Source: Hysterangium stoloniferum
Taxonomy: Eukaryota; Basidiomycota; Agaricomycetes; Hysterangiales; Hysterangiaceae
Reading direction: 5' to 3'
Assembly: GCA_015178975.1 (NCBI GenBank)
Contig: WHVD01000028.1
Coordinates: 558,001 to 622,000 of the forward strand
DNA: 64,000 bases
The stretch's first letter is position 1; each line of letters begins with the position of its first letter. Below the pieces are notes generated by a model, which did not search any database, was not told where the DNA came from, and was given only the letters and a program-made list of their open reading frames with translations. Made by a program: the position numbers and the translations under genes. Positions 21,158-33,955 of the stretch are shown here, in pieces.

Positions 21158-24100
21158 TCAAATGATGTACGGCTCCAAATCACAATCGTCGTCGGGGTTG
21201 AACCTTTCTAATCGCTGGTCCAACTTACCGATTCCCAAATCGGTTGGCATTTCAGATAGATTATTTGCGTTGATCCAGCCTCCGGTATCAGTTGGTTTGA
21301 AGTAACAGCCTATAGGTGGAGATAAAATGCCTTTTAAACCGATCACATTGTCAGTGGCGCACAAAGCTGTCTCGTCCTCAAAGCCGAAGAATCTATTGTC
21401 AGCAGCTTTCAACAATGGCTCTTTTGTGGTGGTCTCACTTCCAATGATGATTTGGACTGCAGTACTGCCTACTCGAGGTGGAAAATAATGGACTTCTCGC
21501 CTTGACGCCGTATTTGGCAAGAAAATGGTTTTCTGAAGCACCAAAGCACCGTCACCTTTATCCATATTAGTAGGTCCAGGGTGGTTGACGGTATGCGACT
21601 GGAAAAGTCGAATGCGGTAGACTCGGAGGGTACTATGACTACAGGTGAGATACAATTCGTCGGAAGTCCATGTCAGAGTGAACGGCAACCTCGAAACTGA
21701 CAAAGAGGAAACGCTACTAAGCTCCAATCTTGTGCGATATATCAGAACAGGTGGAGCCCTGGTGGTCTTACTGTCAGACAGCCGATATGTCATGAGTAGA
21801 AGGGCCAGGCAGAGTGGGGATTTCTCATTCTTAGCCTTCCCATGTCGCCCTTCCATTGGTCTACGCTGTCCTTCAAGTGATGCGATGTGCAGATAGCGCC
21901 CACAAGGAGAAAAATGACATTTCATAAAAATATGACGAGCTGATGATATATCAGCCATTAGTACTCGCACTTGACAATCAAAGATGGGGGTGATAAACGT
22001 ACTATGAGATGTAGACGGCCGAAGCTTCCGTATGAAGTAAGATTTTGCCATGAAATCAGCAAAAAAGACATCGCTATCACTCAGAGGCCAAACTAAAAAT
22101 GGCTTGAAGGGATGTATGGCTGGTGGGGAATCGTATATCATGAAGGGCAACACTCGTTTGAAATGAAACACTTTAATGGGGATGAGAGACGAGGTGTCGA
22201 AGACCACAATGGAATTATGTGGATGCGTTGCCTCAGCCATCTTTTTATGGCGGTAGTAAGTATATATATCAGGAACATCACCATCGCTACCCGAATCTAG
22301 GTCCTCGTCCGTTAGACCGGCCCACACAGGGCCGTCACTCGAATCCCCTCGATATCTACCGTATCCGATAACGGCACTGGGTGGGATCTCTGGTACAGAT
22401 GACGCTGTATCATCGCGAGCACTAGCATCTGACCCAGTAGATATCGCTTCGTCAGAGGATTCGGAAGGTCCCCTCTTAAAATCCAGCGCACGGCCAGTCC
22501 ACTGAGTAATCATATCGTCCTCAAATTGAGATATTGACTCTTCCGTGGCGCGTTCGCTCCAGCTTTCGTAGGCTTCATCACTGGCGGAGCTTTTGGATGA
22601 CCAAGCAGAAGACTCGTCGTCCGCATCAGCATCAGCATTTTTAACAATGTCGTTGTAGGAGTTAATAAATGCAGCCGCCGCAGTCAAACGTGCTTCCATT
22701 TTGAGGAGGTCCGTACCGAATGTTTCGATTTTTTTATCCTGGAAGCCCCCAACGTAGACATCGTCACTTGTGATGACTCGTCTAGTAGTGAGAATAGTGT
22801 ATCTCCTATTACTCACAAAATCTTCAATGTACGCAGGATAATGAGGGTCGTTGACGTCTCCGGGTTTCAGGAGACTGACATAATCACCCTCAGAATCTTT
22901 CTGGAAGATCTGGCAGCCAATGCGAAGAAAAAGGCAATCCTGACTGAACGATACAGGCTTGGCTCGCCCGGTACGCATATCAAAGCCATTGCCCGTACAC
23001 TCCACATAGAGGGACCAATTAGTGGTCTTCGTGTCCGTTTCGATCAGTTGTGTCTTATCTAGTACTGCTGGAAGATTGTCCCGTGAAGTCCAGCGTTCGC
23101 GTATAAATGACAACTTTCCCTGGGTGCGAGCCCTGCCAATAAATTCAGAAATAGACAAATGCAAGCGGAGGTTGTGTTTACTCACGTGAGTCTGATTAAT
23201 TCAAGTTGATCACCAGTCTGTGACACTCCTTCATAGAGCTGGCCGGACGGATTATGCTCACTCTGGAACATAAAAGAGACGTATCTTCCTTTAAATTTGG
23301 ACATGAAGTTCTGAGATCCAAGAGCTCCCCAAAAGCATCGATCGATGTCTCCGGCATATGGTAGAAAATGACACTTGGGATGCTCACAACTTCCACATTG
23401 AAGTAAGTATCGCCACTCATGCATAAAAGCGCGATAATCTCTCCAAAGATGATCGTCCTCGCTAGGTTTAAAGAACCATATGGGAAAAATTCGCCGAAGA
23501 TAGAAATTGGTTGAGGGTTGGTCGTTTCTGAGGAATATGTGGAACTGTCCGCCGACCCAAAGACTTTGGACTTGTATACATGTTTGGAAGTTTAAAGATG
23601 TGAGGAACCTTTTCACGCGAATCCGTAGTTTCTTAGTCTCATCTACATCGGAAACGTGTTTGTCCCAATATTTCGCTGAGTAGAATAGGAAAGGGTGACG
23701 ATCGACTGATAGGCCAGCGCTATCCATCCAACGCGTATCACTACGGACCAGTAGTTGTTTATACCGAGCTTGTGATAAATACAAGAGGCATGCGTTGAAT
23801 ATCAGATAGGGGGTAATTCGCAGATTCGATCCGGCGGTTCCCTCACTGAGAACATCTGGGTTTTTGTAAAGGAATTCTCTAACGGTGGAATGAAACAGTC
23901 GACATGTGCATTCCTCCAAATCGTCCGAATCATTTTGAATTTGGATCAAAGGGGCAAAAAGCTTGCGAACAGATCTGGTGAACGGAAGATCGGCATCCTC
24001 TAAGGACGCGGGATTACTGCTTTGGAGAATGCCGATCGCTTCCCTCAGTTCCTTGAGTCGCAATGGTCGTCGAGCATACGCTATCAAAGAGAATATTTTG

Positions 24101-26147
24101 CTGTTGATTGTTGATTAGTATTTGAATGGTGTATATCTAAGTATAATTCACCTCGCTAACAAACGATGAGGTTTATCAAATCGTGCAAAGATCCTCCTGT
24201 AATATTCATCTAATTTCGATGGCCCGTCCTCAAGACATTGTTTCAGCTCCTTGGGGCTACTCGCTTCTTGAATCATAACCACCATAAGGGTGGCCCATAG
24301 AAAGTTCCCTTCCGCTTTTCGTTTCATATTCTCCAATACAACGGGCTTGTCATCATCGGGTATTTCCAAGGAATTGAGGCTATGCTCCAAATAGCCGGTA
24401 ACGTCTCCCTCAGCCGCCTGCTGAACTTCAATAGCTGTGAAATTACGTAGTTTATCGTCAATACATGGCCGAAATTGGCTGCTGTAAGCGAGTCGGACGC
24501 GCGGGAATTCTCGGCTAAGTTCGAGAAGAAAGTCAAGAGTCGCTTGGGCTTCACCCCACCTCGAGCCTTCGCATTCCTCGTCGAGGCCATCGAGGATAAA
24601 GTATGCTCTTGGAATATTTGTAACGAGAATTTTGATGAGGCTCTGAACATTCTCAATCGAGCTTGAGGTACCCTGAATCGTTTTGTTTATATCCTCAGAA
24701 ATAACACGAGAGGCATTCCAAAGTTTCTCAAAAAGCTGGCCGGCAATGACGCGTAATGTCTCAAGTGTCGAGTGAATCTGATCAAACTGGTAAAAGTGGA
24801 ACGCTACGGCTGCCGTTGAATCCAATCTCTCAATGGATTGTATCATACTTGAGCATAATGTCGATTTTCCGCTCCCAGGATGCCCACGTAGCCAAATGAC
24901 TGAAGGAATCAAGGAGCCATTAAACCACGCCTTGTATTTTTCGTCTGATATGAGCCATTCGCAAGTTCCTCCATGACGACGGGCTTTGTGGGCACGATAT
25001 TGGCTCTGATTAGCTTCATAAGCTTTCTGAGAGCTCAGCCAGCAGTGAACTCTGCCGGGGAACTCCACTGATATAATAGCGGACAAAATCAACGTTGCAG
25101 GTAGTGAACAGTAATTAGTTAAACACTTTTTACCTTGTCGATCCGCCATCTGCTGTGTCCTCCAATCCGTAGCGCTCTGACGCTCTTTTCGAGCGGCTGT
25201 CCGCTCCATTTCAGTTTTGAATCGCTCCAGCTCGGCACTCTCTCTTTCACCCTTGGCCTTACCGGCCTCGATAATACCTGCCAATTTTTCAATCTGGTCA
25301 GCGTTATCCTTGATATTGTTGAGGATGCCGCGAAGCTTTGCGGTGCTGAAGGATGAAATAGCACAGAAGAGTGCGTTGAAGCCTATTGAACGTGAGCATT
25401 ATGTAGGACAGACGTTAAAAACCCACAGCTTCTGTCACACTCTTTATCAACCCGGTGCCAGAACCGCAGGATGTTGATGTATGATTTGCAAAGAAGATCC
25501 TGAAGATCATTGGAGTCATTGTATAGCCATTCATACTCGGTTATTCTTTGGAGGTAATTCGTTAAAGACTGAAGCTCCTCTTTGATTGTATCGAAAAGGC
25601 TGACGAATCGATCAGCACCCTGGTCAAGTTATCCAAAATTGAGCTAACCAACTCCACGGCCAGAAATGGCGGGGAGATACTCACGTCTATCACCACCTTT
25701 AAAGCGGCCCATATGATTGCGGTGGGTGTTGGGTCTGCCGATACTGTACGTTCTGAGGTCAACGAAAAGCACTCCGGAGAAGGGTAGAGATGTACCAAGA
25801 GCCTCGACAATTGAGTAGTAGTCCTTTAAGACATGCACCACAGGTCTTAAAGCGCTGCGGATGACCCGCTTCGCAGTCTTTTGGGAAGATTTCGCTTCCG
25901 TTAGCTTGATGGACTCAAAGATTGCATCCGCAGTGAGCGGTCCTTTGATGCTGCGTTGACAATCCACAATAAATTTACGCTTTCGTTTCTTTTCAGGTAA
26001 CCCCATCAAATACTCTATCAGGGCACGTTGAAACGCTGTGGGCTCGCTGTTAAAAATCATGTCAGCTGTTGATAAGCGATTTTGGGTTCTGAACATACTC
26101 ATAGGATGACTTTGAATCTTCCATAGAGGACAGTAGCTCTGGCACAC
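21158..26147 (-). CDS. NACHT-domain STAND (fungal NLR-like) protein, 7 exons
   Basis: Exons on the minus strand: 26147-25796, 25743-25685, 25619-25427, 25382-25134, 25067-24152, 24100-23186, 23132-21158. All phases agree, giving 1552 aa with no internal stop. Residues 1-250 are helical, with TAIIWAALKVVID typical of the domain before NACHT in many fungal STAND proteins. A coiled-coil-like RKER stretch follows. Walker A is GHPGSGKST (about 345) and Walker B is FILDGLDEE (about 440). A winged-helix-like region carries LFHSTVREFL. The C-terminal half has a D/S-rich linker, then beta-propeller-like text (CHFSPCGRYLHIAS, LPFTLTWTSDELYLT). STAND proteins act as signal-triggered switches in self/non-self or immune responses; that role here is inferred. 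Start could instead be the ATG at MSMFRTQNR. It is divergent from the AAA+ gene. Confidence 0.92.
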
Positions 26148-26378
26148 CTGTGGATACAGGTCAACAAAGAACCAAATGCGTTAAACTCCCTGGGGCGATC
26201 CGCCGCTTCGAAGCCTGATCATGAGCCTGATACTTTAGTCATGACATGGACTAAAAGTGTGTGTGAACGCTTGGCGTCTGTGAATGACGTTTCGGCCCTG
26301 TCGCTAAACATGTTTATTCATCCAAGTTTGTGGATAGGAGATCTGATTTACGAGAATTCGGTTTTCGATATTGTTATG

Positions 26379-26536
26379 CAGTGTTCGCCCTTAATCCCTT
26401 GATTTGAGTCTCTATGGCCCCTAAGGTCTGGCTAAGGGCTTATTTAGGCCCTGACGATTTCAAAGTGTTCTTGCCCTAAGCCCAAGTTAAGGGCTTAAGC
26501 ATTCTAAGCCTTAGAGTGTAGAGCGAACTGGCAGTG
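26379..26536. mobile_element. Short MITE-like element, possible hAT type
   Basis: A 158-bp segment starts CAGTGTTCGCCC and its other end reads inward CACTGCCAGTTCGCTC. It is flanked by near-identical 8-bp repeats (TTGTTATG at 26371-26378, TTGTCATG at 26537-26544, 7 of 8). Inside are repeated GGCTTA/TAAGCC motifs. An 8-bp duplication and CAGTG ends suggest hAT, but the inverted ends match only partly. Confidence 0.5.
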
Positions 26537-26593
26537 TTGTCATGGTGTTCCTAACCTTATTGCCAATCGGATCAATTGTCAAGTAACAGAGTG

Positions 26594-26635
26594 TAGCCAA
26601 ACTGAATTGGTTCAGGAACCAATTCGATTTGGCTA
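26594..26635. repeat. 42-nt palindrome in the NACHT/AAA+ intergenic region
   Basis: The 20-base arms match, except for a CT/TC swap, around a 2-base centre (TAGCCAAA...TTTGGCTA). It sits between the two divergent genes and could be a protein-binding or cruciform site. Confidence 0.8.
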
Positions 26636-26743
26636 ATATATATTACTTGCAAATACACTCATTATTAACGGATAAGGTCGCTCTTCGTCTGCTAATCCTC
26701 TCGGCTCCTTACTTGTGGCCGCAATACTTTAGAGTCGGCTTCC

Positions 26744-29017
26744 AATGAAACAGACCAACACCACAGAACAACAACCTCTCGAAGTCGCCCACGGTCGGAT
26801 CGCACGTTATGATCAGTAGTAAGTTGACGCAAGCTCCGCTGAAATGTTCTAATGAGATTACATAATGGGCTTTTTTCATTAGCTTCGACTTGTAAGGATC
26901 TGGCTTTGTATTAGGGATTCGAGGGTACTGACACTGGTCTCTGAGACGGACATTCTCCGAAACGTTGAGAAAAACACAAGCCCCAAAGAAGCAAAATAAC
27001 AAGAAGAAACATGTCCTCGTTGTTCGTCGAATAATCAATTACAAGGGTCAGCACCAGGGGACAGAAGTCGATATCAAAAGTCCCGTTCTATGCGAGGTGC
27101 TCCAAGAGATAAATAAAGGCGTGGAAGGTTTAAAGCTTAACAGGAGCCCGCCGACCGTAAGCACAACATCCGTGACCTTGATACCCAACCTCATTTCCAA
27201 CAACTCGACAGGCAGACCCTAACTTGTTCTTCTATTCGCACGAAGGACTGAAGGCCAGATATGAGGAGGAAATATCAAAAGAACAGCCGAATGAGACCAT
27301 CGTATCCGATATCTCAGTGGCCTTACAGTTTGTCGAAGAGGACCACGGCGGTAATATTGCTGACTTTGGTCGACTGGTGTCACACGGCGAGATCACTTAT
27401 GATCTCCTATGGGCTCTTTTCCCGCCAAATACTGTCGCCTATCATTACCATGAGATGACCGAACAAGATCTTCTTGTCATCGTGCGAAGTGTAGAATATC
27501 AGAAGCGCCCAGATGACACTCTGTATCTCGAGGTGGCGGCCGATTCTATATGTGATGATGGGAAAATGTTTGGAATGGCGAAGGATATGAGCCATGATAT
27601 TGATATATTTTCAGGCTCTCGGAAAATTCAGGATTTGACGATTTTCCCGGTAAAGTATCATCCAAAAGCGGATGAAATAAAAAAGCATGCCATGAGCCGG
27701 GGTAAGAAGTTTGTCAAAATGAAGGGAGCTCGTTACCATGAGATAAGCGGGCCAGCGATGAGGGAGGTTCATCTCATGAAGGAGGCTGATGAAAAAAAGG
27801 ACGTTAAGAGATTCAAGTTTAATGTGCGTTTTTGTTTTTTGCGTCATTCAGATACTCTAAAAATCATCAGACGTATGGTCGAGTGATGATCGACCCCGTT
27901 GCCTTTCGAACATTTGAACCAAACTGCACCTACAATCTATCTGTCCACAAACGGATGGAGCGAGAGCACCTTTCTGACGAAGAACTCAGCATCTGCACTC
28001 CCATTCTTCTGGGATTTTGTTTCGGTGTAAAGATGTGGGGTATGTGTTCCATGAATCAATATGCCAAGTATGGTTCACTATTGATCATTCATTTCAGGTG
28101 GTTTTGCTATGGATCACCTAAAAGACGTCGTGTGGGGGGACGAAGCCTTCCATTCACTCGTGCTCGGCGAGAAGCAAAAGAACCTTATTCACTCACTGGT
28201 CAAACAACATAAGCGGCGTTCGTCAATGTTCAATGATGTCGTTGTCGGAAAAGGCAAAGGACTCATTGGGCTCTTCTCTGGCGGCCCTGGCTGCGGCAAG
28301 ACGCTCACAGCTGAAGCCATTGCGGAAACCACACGACGGCCACTGTATGCTGTTAGTGCTGGGGAACTGGGAACGGAGGTTATAGAAGTGGACAATAATC
28401 TCACTAAAATACTGGAATTATCACGAACATGGAACGCCGTTCTACTCCTTGATGAAGCGGAAGTGTATTTGCAGAAGCGAAACTCTACCGATGTTTCTAG
28501 GAATGCATTGGTGTCCATTTTTCTAAGACAGCTCGAATATTATCAAGGCATTCTAATCCTTACTACCAATCTAATTGCACATTGCGACCCGGCTTTTGAG
28601 AGTGGGTGAGGCTGATTTTCGTCAATGTGTTGTGTATGACGTTTGTTTGTATAGGTCGTATACACTTTTCTGTCTATTATCCAGAGCTTGACTTCGATTC
28701 TCGAAAGTCAATCTGGCAAACCTTCTTCAAACAGGTTTCCAAAAGCGGTGCGGTGCCTGATATTTCTGAGGAGGACGTAGAACGCCTGGCGAAACATGTT
28801 ATGAATGGTCGACAGGTCACTATCTTTCCTAGTTTTCACACCCAAACGGTTTTTCACAGCTATATATTGTCAGATTCGAAATATTATCAGTAATGCACAA
28901 GCAATTGCGTTGGAATCGGCCTCGTCACTATCCATCGTACATATTGATGCAGTGCTCGATATAGTTAACGATTGGGAAACCGCGAAATCTGCCATGCCTC
29001 CATTAAAATGGGACTAA
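26744..29017 (+). CDS. Fungal AAA+ ATPase with N-terminal DUF7025-like region
   Basis: Supported exons: about 26932-27156, 27212-27823, 27871-28039, 28098-28601, 28655-28815, 28874-29017. Phases agree throughout. The first exon has no ATG; an upstream exon from the ATG at 26744 (MKQTNTTEQQPLEV) is possible but its splice is unclear. The N-terminal part has TEVDIKSPVLCEVL, LFFYSHEGLKARYEEE and ITYDLLWALFPPNT, typical of the region before AAA in large Ascomycete and Basidiomycete ATPase families. The AAA module has Walker A GGPGCGKT, RPLYAVSAGELGTE, Walker B VLLLDEAEVYL, sensor-1 LTTN, an arginine finger in AFESR and HVMNGRQIRNI. Such proteins are predicted hexameric remodelers of unknown substrate. 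No membrane segment is seen. It is divergent from the NACHT gene across about 600 bp. Confidence 0.92.
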
Positions 29018-29443
29018 AACCAAAATGATATCTTTTGGTGCTTGGGGTAACTTTTACCTGGACATGACCGTATACCATTATTTGAGGCATCGTACTTCAC
29101 TAGGGAGTGAGAAAAGAATTTAACACCGCAATATTCCAAGGACTTTTGGCCTGTCCGTTCCTTCTAATTATTATGTCCAACAAGGAAACTACAACGTAGC
29201 TTGCGCTTCACTAACAACATAAGTCGAAAATACAGAGCGCAGAAGACGCCATCGAGAAACTTAATCATTATATGCGAGCAGTTACGCCAACGTGAATAAT
29301 TCTGAATGTTTGTCAAGGCTTGACTAAAATTTGAAGCGAGAGGTGCATACTCATCTGCAGGCGTTAACCAGTTTGCGGTCTCAGGGAAAATTATAGCTAC
29401 ATCAAAAGATCAGAAACATCTCATCGACAGGGGTGAAGTCATA
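29018..29443. other. Convergent intergenic region, no gene
   Basis: Lies between the 3' ends of the AAA+ gene (+) and the potassium transporter gene (-). No coding or repeat structure is supported. Confidence 0.6.
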
Positions 29444-32400
29444 CTAACAAAGACGACGATAGATGAGCTCAATCAAACCTCGACGAACTAAGTTTACAGC
29501 ATAATTGACGAGCTTAAAGTTCTGCGAGAAGCGAACGTGCTTGCTCACGACATTGTAGTGTGGGACGCTGGATGAAAGATGTTGGTGACCAGATGAAGCA
29601 GATGGGCAGTGAACATATACTTGCATGTGTGTCGTGCGCCTAGCGGCTTCCCTGATCTCCCAAGTGGCATCCACCAACTCAGGGGGGTCGATACCAATCC
29701 TAGCGCGTTCCTCTATATTGCAGATGTCGTCGATAATTGCGTTGACATCTACATCAAACTCATCCTTAAACCCAAGCTGATAAGTAACACCGTAGAATCC
29801 TAGGAAGAGTGACCATGAGCAAGGGAGAGCGAAGAACGCATCTATTTGTATACCATCGATAGAGCGAACTTTGTCCACGACAAAGCGATTTTCAGGATTT
29901 ACATGGGCGATCGACAGGATGCGAATTGACAAGAAAATCTACCGAGGAATCAGGTAAAGTTAGTTCTGGAAAATTAAGCTCACAACGACACGAGGCAGCG
30001 CGGGATACTGTCTCAAGAATCCCACAAACGCGTGAGGGATTCCTTTGCCACTACCGAATTTGTAGAAGATTGCCATAATTGGCAGGACAGCGACTTGTCC
30101 AGAGGGATGTCCAGTGTCATCAGCGAGGTGAAGGGTCCTGGGAACCACCCTGCTATTGAGAGCTGCCTCGTGATCATTCTTCTCAATTTCTTGCGACTCA
30201 TCACTTGAGACGACCTCAGCCTTTGGCCCAGCCTCCTCCCCGCCATCGACGGGAATTATAAAGTGACGGAGATTCTTCCTGTTGACCCCATCAAATTCTT
30301 CCTCCAAGCCCTAAAAGGGGTTTTGAAAAAAAATAAGCAGTTAAGTGAAGGCTCAAGCGTACTCTAGCCCATGTCCAGAATACCATGAGAGTTAATCTGA
30401 TATCCTACATGAGACAAAGTATAACACGATGGGCACATTGAACGAAGCTTACAGGAAGAAACCGATCGTTAGGGGTACCCATGCACCAAGAGGTACTTTT
30501 TTCAATGCCGCACCAAAGAGTAGACCTACCATCACCACAATTAAGTAAACAATACTTGGGAAATATAGAGTAAATACCGTCGAAAAATCCAAAGAATAAA
30601 AACAACGCGCCACTCGCGAGTATAGGCCAGTGTTTGACATAGTGACTTTGGATGGCAATTAGGGTTGTGGTTACAAACATGACGGTGGCGACAGCGAAAC
30701 TACAGGAATAGTGAGGGGAGAGGACGAAGGTATTAGAAGTCTGTCTTTTACCCGTAGGCATTGGTCAAAGTAACCAGATTCTTGAACACGCCTACGACGA
30801 CGAGGGTAGCGATAGCGACTGAAAGTAGTGAGTTCCTATATGCCAGACAAATACGCAAAGAAAAGGCTTTGCACGTACGACTCCAGTTGGCAGCGGGAAT
30901 GTATACTTGACCTTGGACGCTGTCAGAAGTATAAATCATGCGCAATCTATGACGATAGTATAAGTGTGCCGAGGGAGACAATAATCTATTATCAAGGACG
31001 CACAGTGGGAAACTCTTCATGTTCATAAGTTGTTGAACCTATCATGCGGTTGGCCGAATATATCATGATACAGAAGTTTTTGGAAACCGTACCAGTGAAA
31101 AGGTTGCCGTGATCATAGCTTGGGAGGCGACAAGCTGGAGACCATGCTGAGTGAAATGCCACTGTAACCAGTATGGGATAACATACTGTAGCCAAGATAG
31201 CAAAGACGTAGATGATCCTAAATGATGACATGAATAGACATCACGACAATAGTATAATCCGTATAACATACCAGAACAAAGGACCCTTAGTTGAGCCGGG
31301 GATTGTATTGTAGAAAACGTTCGAGAGGACATCTTCTCCATCAACGATGAGCCTCGCTCCTTGCCCAAGATAGGCAAGAAGCAAGACCGGATACGTGATG
31401 AAAGTGAAGGACAATTGAATCGACAATTTATTAAACTGGCCGAGGCTATGTCACAGAGGTAGATTGGAGGACCAAAAAAGAAAATAGTGGGCTTACTTGG
31501 CGAACAGTGCTTCACAACCTGTGACGGCCAGCAGAACACCGGCGAGTAGGTCGAAGTTCTTTGTGCGGATGAACGCTGTTGGAGCAGGACTCGTTATTGA
31601 GGAAAAATGACATGGAGAGGAAAAGTGAACTTACCAGCGACAGCTCGTGAGGGATCAAATGCTCGGAAGATACCAGGGAACTTGGTGATGTTGACAACAC
31701 CAGTAGCAGCAAGTAGGAGAAACCACGCCATGGTAACTGAGAACAAAATTAGATGTTAAAAGGGAGATACGGCGATATACATATACTTACTTGGTGAGAA
31801 CGCGAATGAGAGTCTAGCAGTTCCAAACCTCTGAATTGCAAACAGCACAAAAAGGAAAGCAATGGAGATAGGGGTTATGTGAGTCGACACGCTGGGGACA
31901 GCGACTGCGATTCCGCCCACAGCGCTGGTAACGGAGACCGCAGGAGTGAAAATACCGTCAGCCATAGTCAAACTGGTTCCAAAAAGAGCCTTGAATCGCG
32001 AATTAGACCATAGATTCAACCGACGAGGTATGGCGACCATACCCATGGCAAAAGAACCCATTTGAAACGCGACAAGTTGCTCTTCTTTCGATAAGCGGAT
32101 CCTGTTTTGTACGTTTCTCCTGTGAGCAAGCGGTCCTCCTCCGCTGTTACATGGGCGGGAGGAAGGAGACCATGGTAAAGAGCAAAACAGCCACCTTCGC
32201 CCTCAACGCTGCCGAAACGTAGAGCGACTAAAACCTGCCATCCGTCGGGTGTAACCGCAATGTGAGTAAACAGCGATGACCTACGTATTTAAGGAGGGGT
32301 ATGAGCGTGAGGGCCCATATGATGCAGCTTATTCCTCCGATAACATCTTCTTTTGACGGCGCAGGGCCATCTGCGGGCCAGATACCATTTAGCACATAGA

Positions 32401-32571
32401 GAGGGGACGTCCCAATGTCACTGTATATGATTCCTAAGACATGTGAGACATATATACTTTTGTCATGGATCAAAGATGTTAACCAAGTGTCTGAAAGCTC
32501 AGAGCGAGGAGGCTGAAGCCTTTGAGAATGGGTGGTTGTCTCCCAATTTCGATGTCGACCGCTTTGCTCAT
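29444..32571 (-). CDS. HAK1: HAK/KUP-type potassium transporter, about 18 exons
   Basis: The start is at 32571 (MSKAVDIEIGRQPP), first exon to 32484. Then come 32433-32285 and 32234-32043, and about fifteen more short exons ending at the stop at 29444. I traced 17 introns of about 50 nt; all can be spliced in frame. The protein is about 740-760 aa. Diagnostic KUP text: LGIIYSDIGTSPLYVLNGIW in the first membrane helix, GGISCIIWALTLIPLLKY, LTMADGIFTPAVSVTSAVGG, TGCEALFA, LAYLGQGARLI, PLFWIIYVFAILATLVASQ, GQVYIPAANW and LTNAYGFAVATVMFVTT. About twelve membrane segments are followed by a cytosolic tail containing FYGVTYQLGFKDE. The family carries out proton-coupled high-affinity K+ uptake at the plasma membrane. 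The gene is intact and belongs to the conserved island. Confidence 0.95.
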
Positions 32572-33955
32572 AACAGTGGACGGACTATAGTTGGAAGGGG
32601 CTTGAGGGGACAATAAAAAGAAGTCATTTAAGGGGCTTTTAGGCTACGTAGTTCAAAGTATTGGCACCCATCTCAGGTTGGTCAGTGGCGTGATTGTAAA
32701 GTGTATTGCGGAATGGCAGTCAACTCGGACAGATAAGAGCTCAATTCAGACAAGGGCAGATCATTTGGGTATAAAAATAACGCGGGGAGGTCGACAATTG
32801 GCCCGGACTCGGTGGCACTTGTGGATGTCAGTCTATGTCGAAAGACGAGCGGAGAATCGGAGTCCGGCGGGGATTTTGAAGGAAGTAAAGTGGCGTAACA
32901 TCTAATATGGATCGTCATTTCATCATTTCACATCTAACATGGATCATCATTTCACATTCTTCACTCAATCTAATTCAGATAGTCAGACCGGCGGTGCAAC
33001 ATATCTAATATGACTCTTTACTCCGGGTTTTAGTGTACATTCATTTCCTTGGGAAGAATGGCGGAACAATTGTGTGTTTGAATTGGATTCTTGGAATTAA
33101 TCATGTGCCTTAGCCACAGAACTCGACGGTTATTTGGTGTATCAATTAGTGTCCATACCTCGGAAATTTAAGAGAGCTTCTTCAGGGAAACTAAAGCACG
33201 TTTCTAATCCTTGTGGACCGTTCGTAAGGTTGTGCAAACAAAGAACGCCTATCGCATCTGAAATAAGTAAAACACTGCCCCGCCACGTAAGCAAGGCGCT
33301 GGAGGCTAGTGAGTCAGAGAGTGGAAATGAGACGAGATAAGAGACATGAAAGCCAGGAAGCGTGGCATATATGCTCTGGAGAAGAACAGAGGGGGCGGGG
33401 GGAGCTAAAAATAACGAAGGAACAAGGGGAAAGCAATGTGGTACAAAGCCATCGTGCTTAATTTAGAGCGCACGTTACGCCACATGCTTCCACGGACAAA
33501 ATGACTTGTCCAAACTAGTATTCTGGCACATTTCCCGGGCCATAATTCTTTATTCCTCAGGACAAACGGCGAAAGCGGCATAGCAACCGGCAGATCGCCC
33601 GACAGCGCAGATCCAGAAATTCTGCGCACTGTCACAAGCGATCCGGCGGGCTATCACATAGTCCATGGGTTGATACCATGCGATAGGCTGCGGTTGCTGG
33701 AGCGCGTCCGATATAGGCATGGTAAGCCCGATAATGGTATGGTCATATTAGGACAGCATCATTTGTTTGTATAGGCACCAACTCTGTCCCACCCAGCAAA
33801 CGCAAAGCTCTCACGAGGGGTGGATGACAAGAGCATCACCCGATAATATGATAAATGACCCTCCTAGATCGATACTGTGAGTAGCTCTGAGTCCTTGATT
33901 GGTATACTACGAATAAAACACAAGTTAAGCTCCTCCGGTTCGCAACACGGCCTTC
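32572..33955. other. 5' flank of the transporter gene; no other gene
   Basis: It should hold the transporter promoter and the 3' UTR of the coiled-coil gene. Short direct repeats of ATGGATCATCATTTCA / ATGGATCGTCATTTCA occur at about 32907-32956. No reliable coding frame or RNA gene was seen. Confidence 0.5.

Noticed and set aside
23133..23185. ATG at 23185 as the start of a separate 675-aa gene
   Set aside because: The bases form a clean GTGAGT...GGCAG intron that joins the NACHT exon to the propeller exon in frame.
26709..27038. 109-codon minus frame upstream of the AAA+ gene
   Set aside because: It is a shadow of the AAA+ gene's first exon on the other strand.
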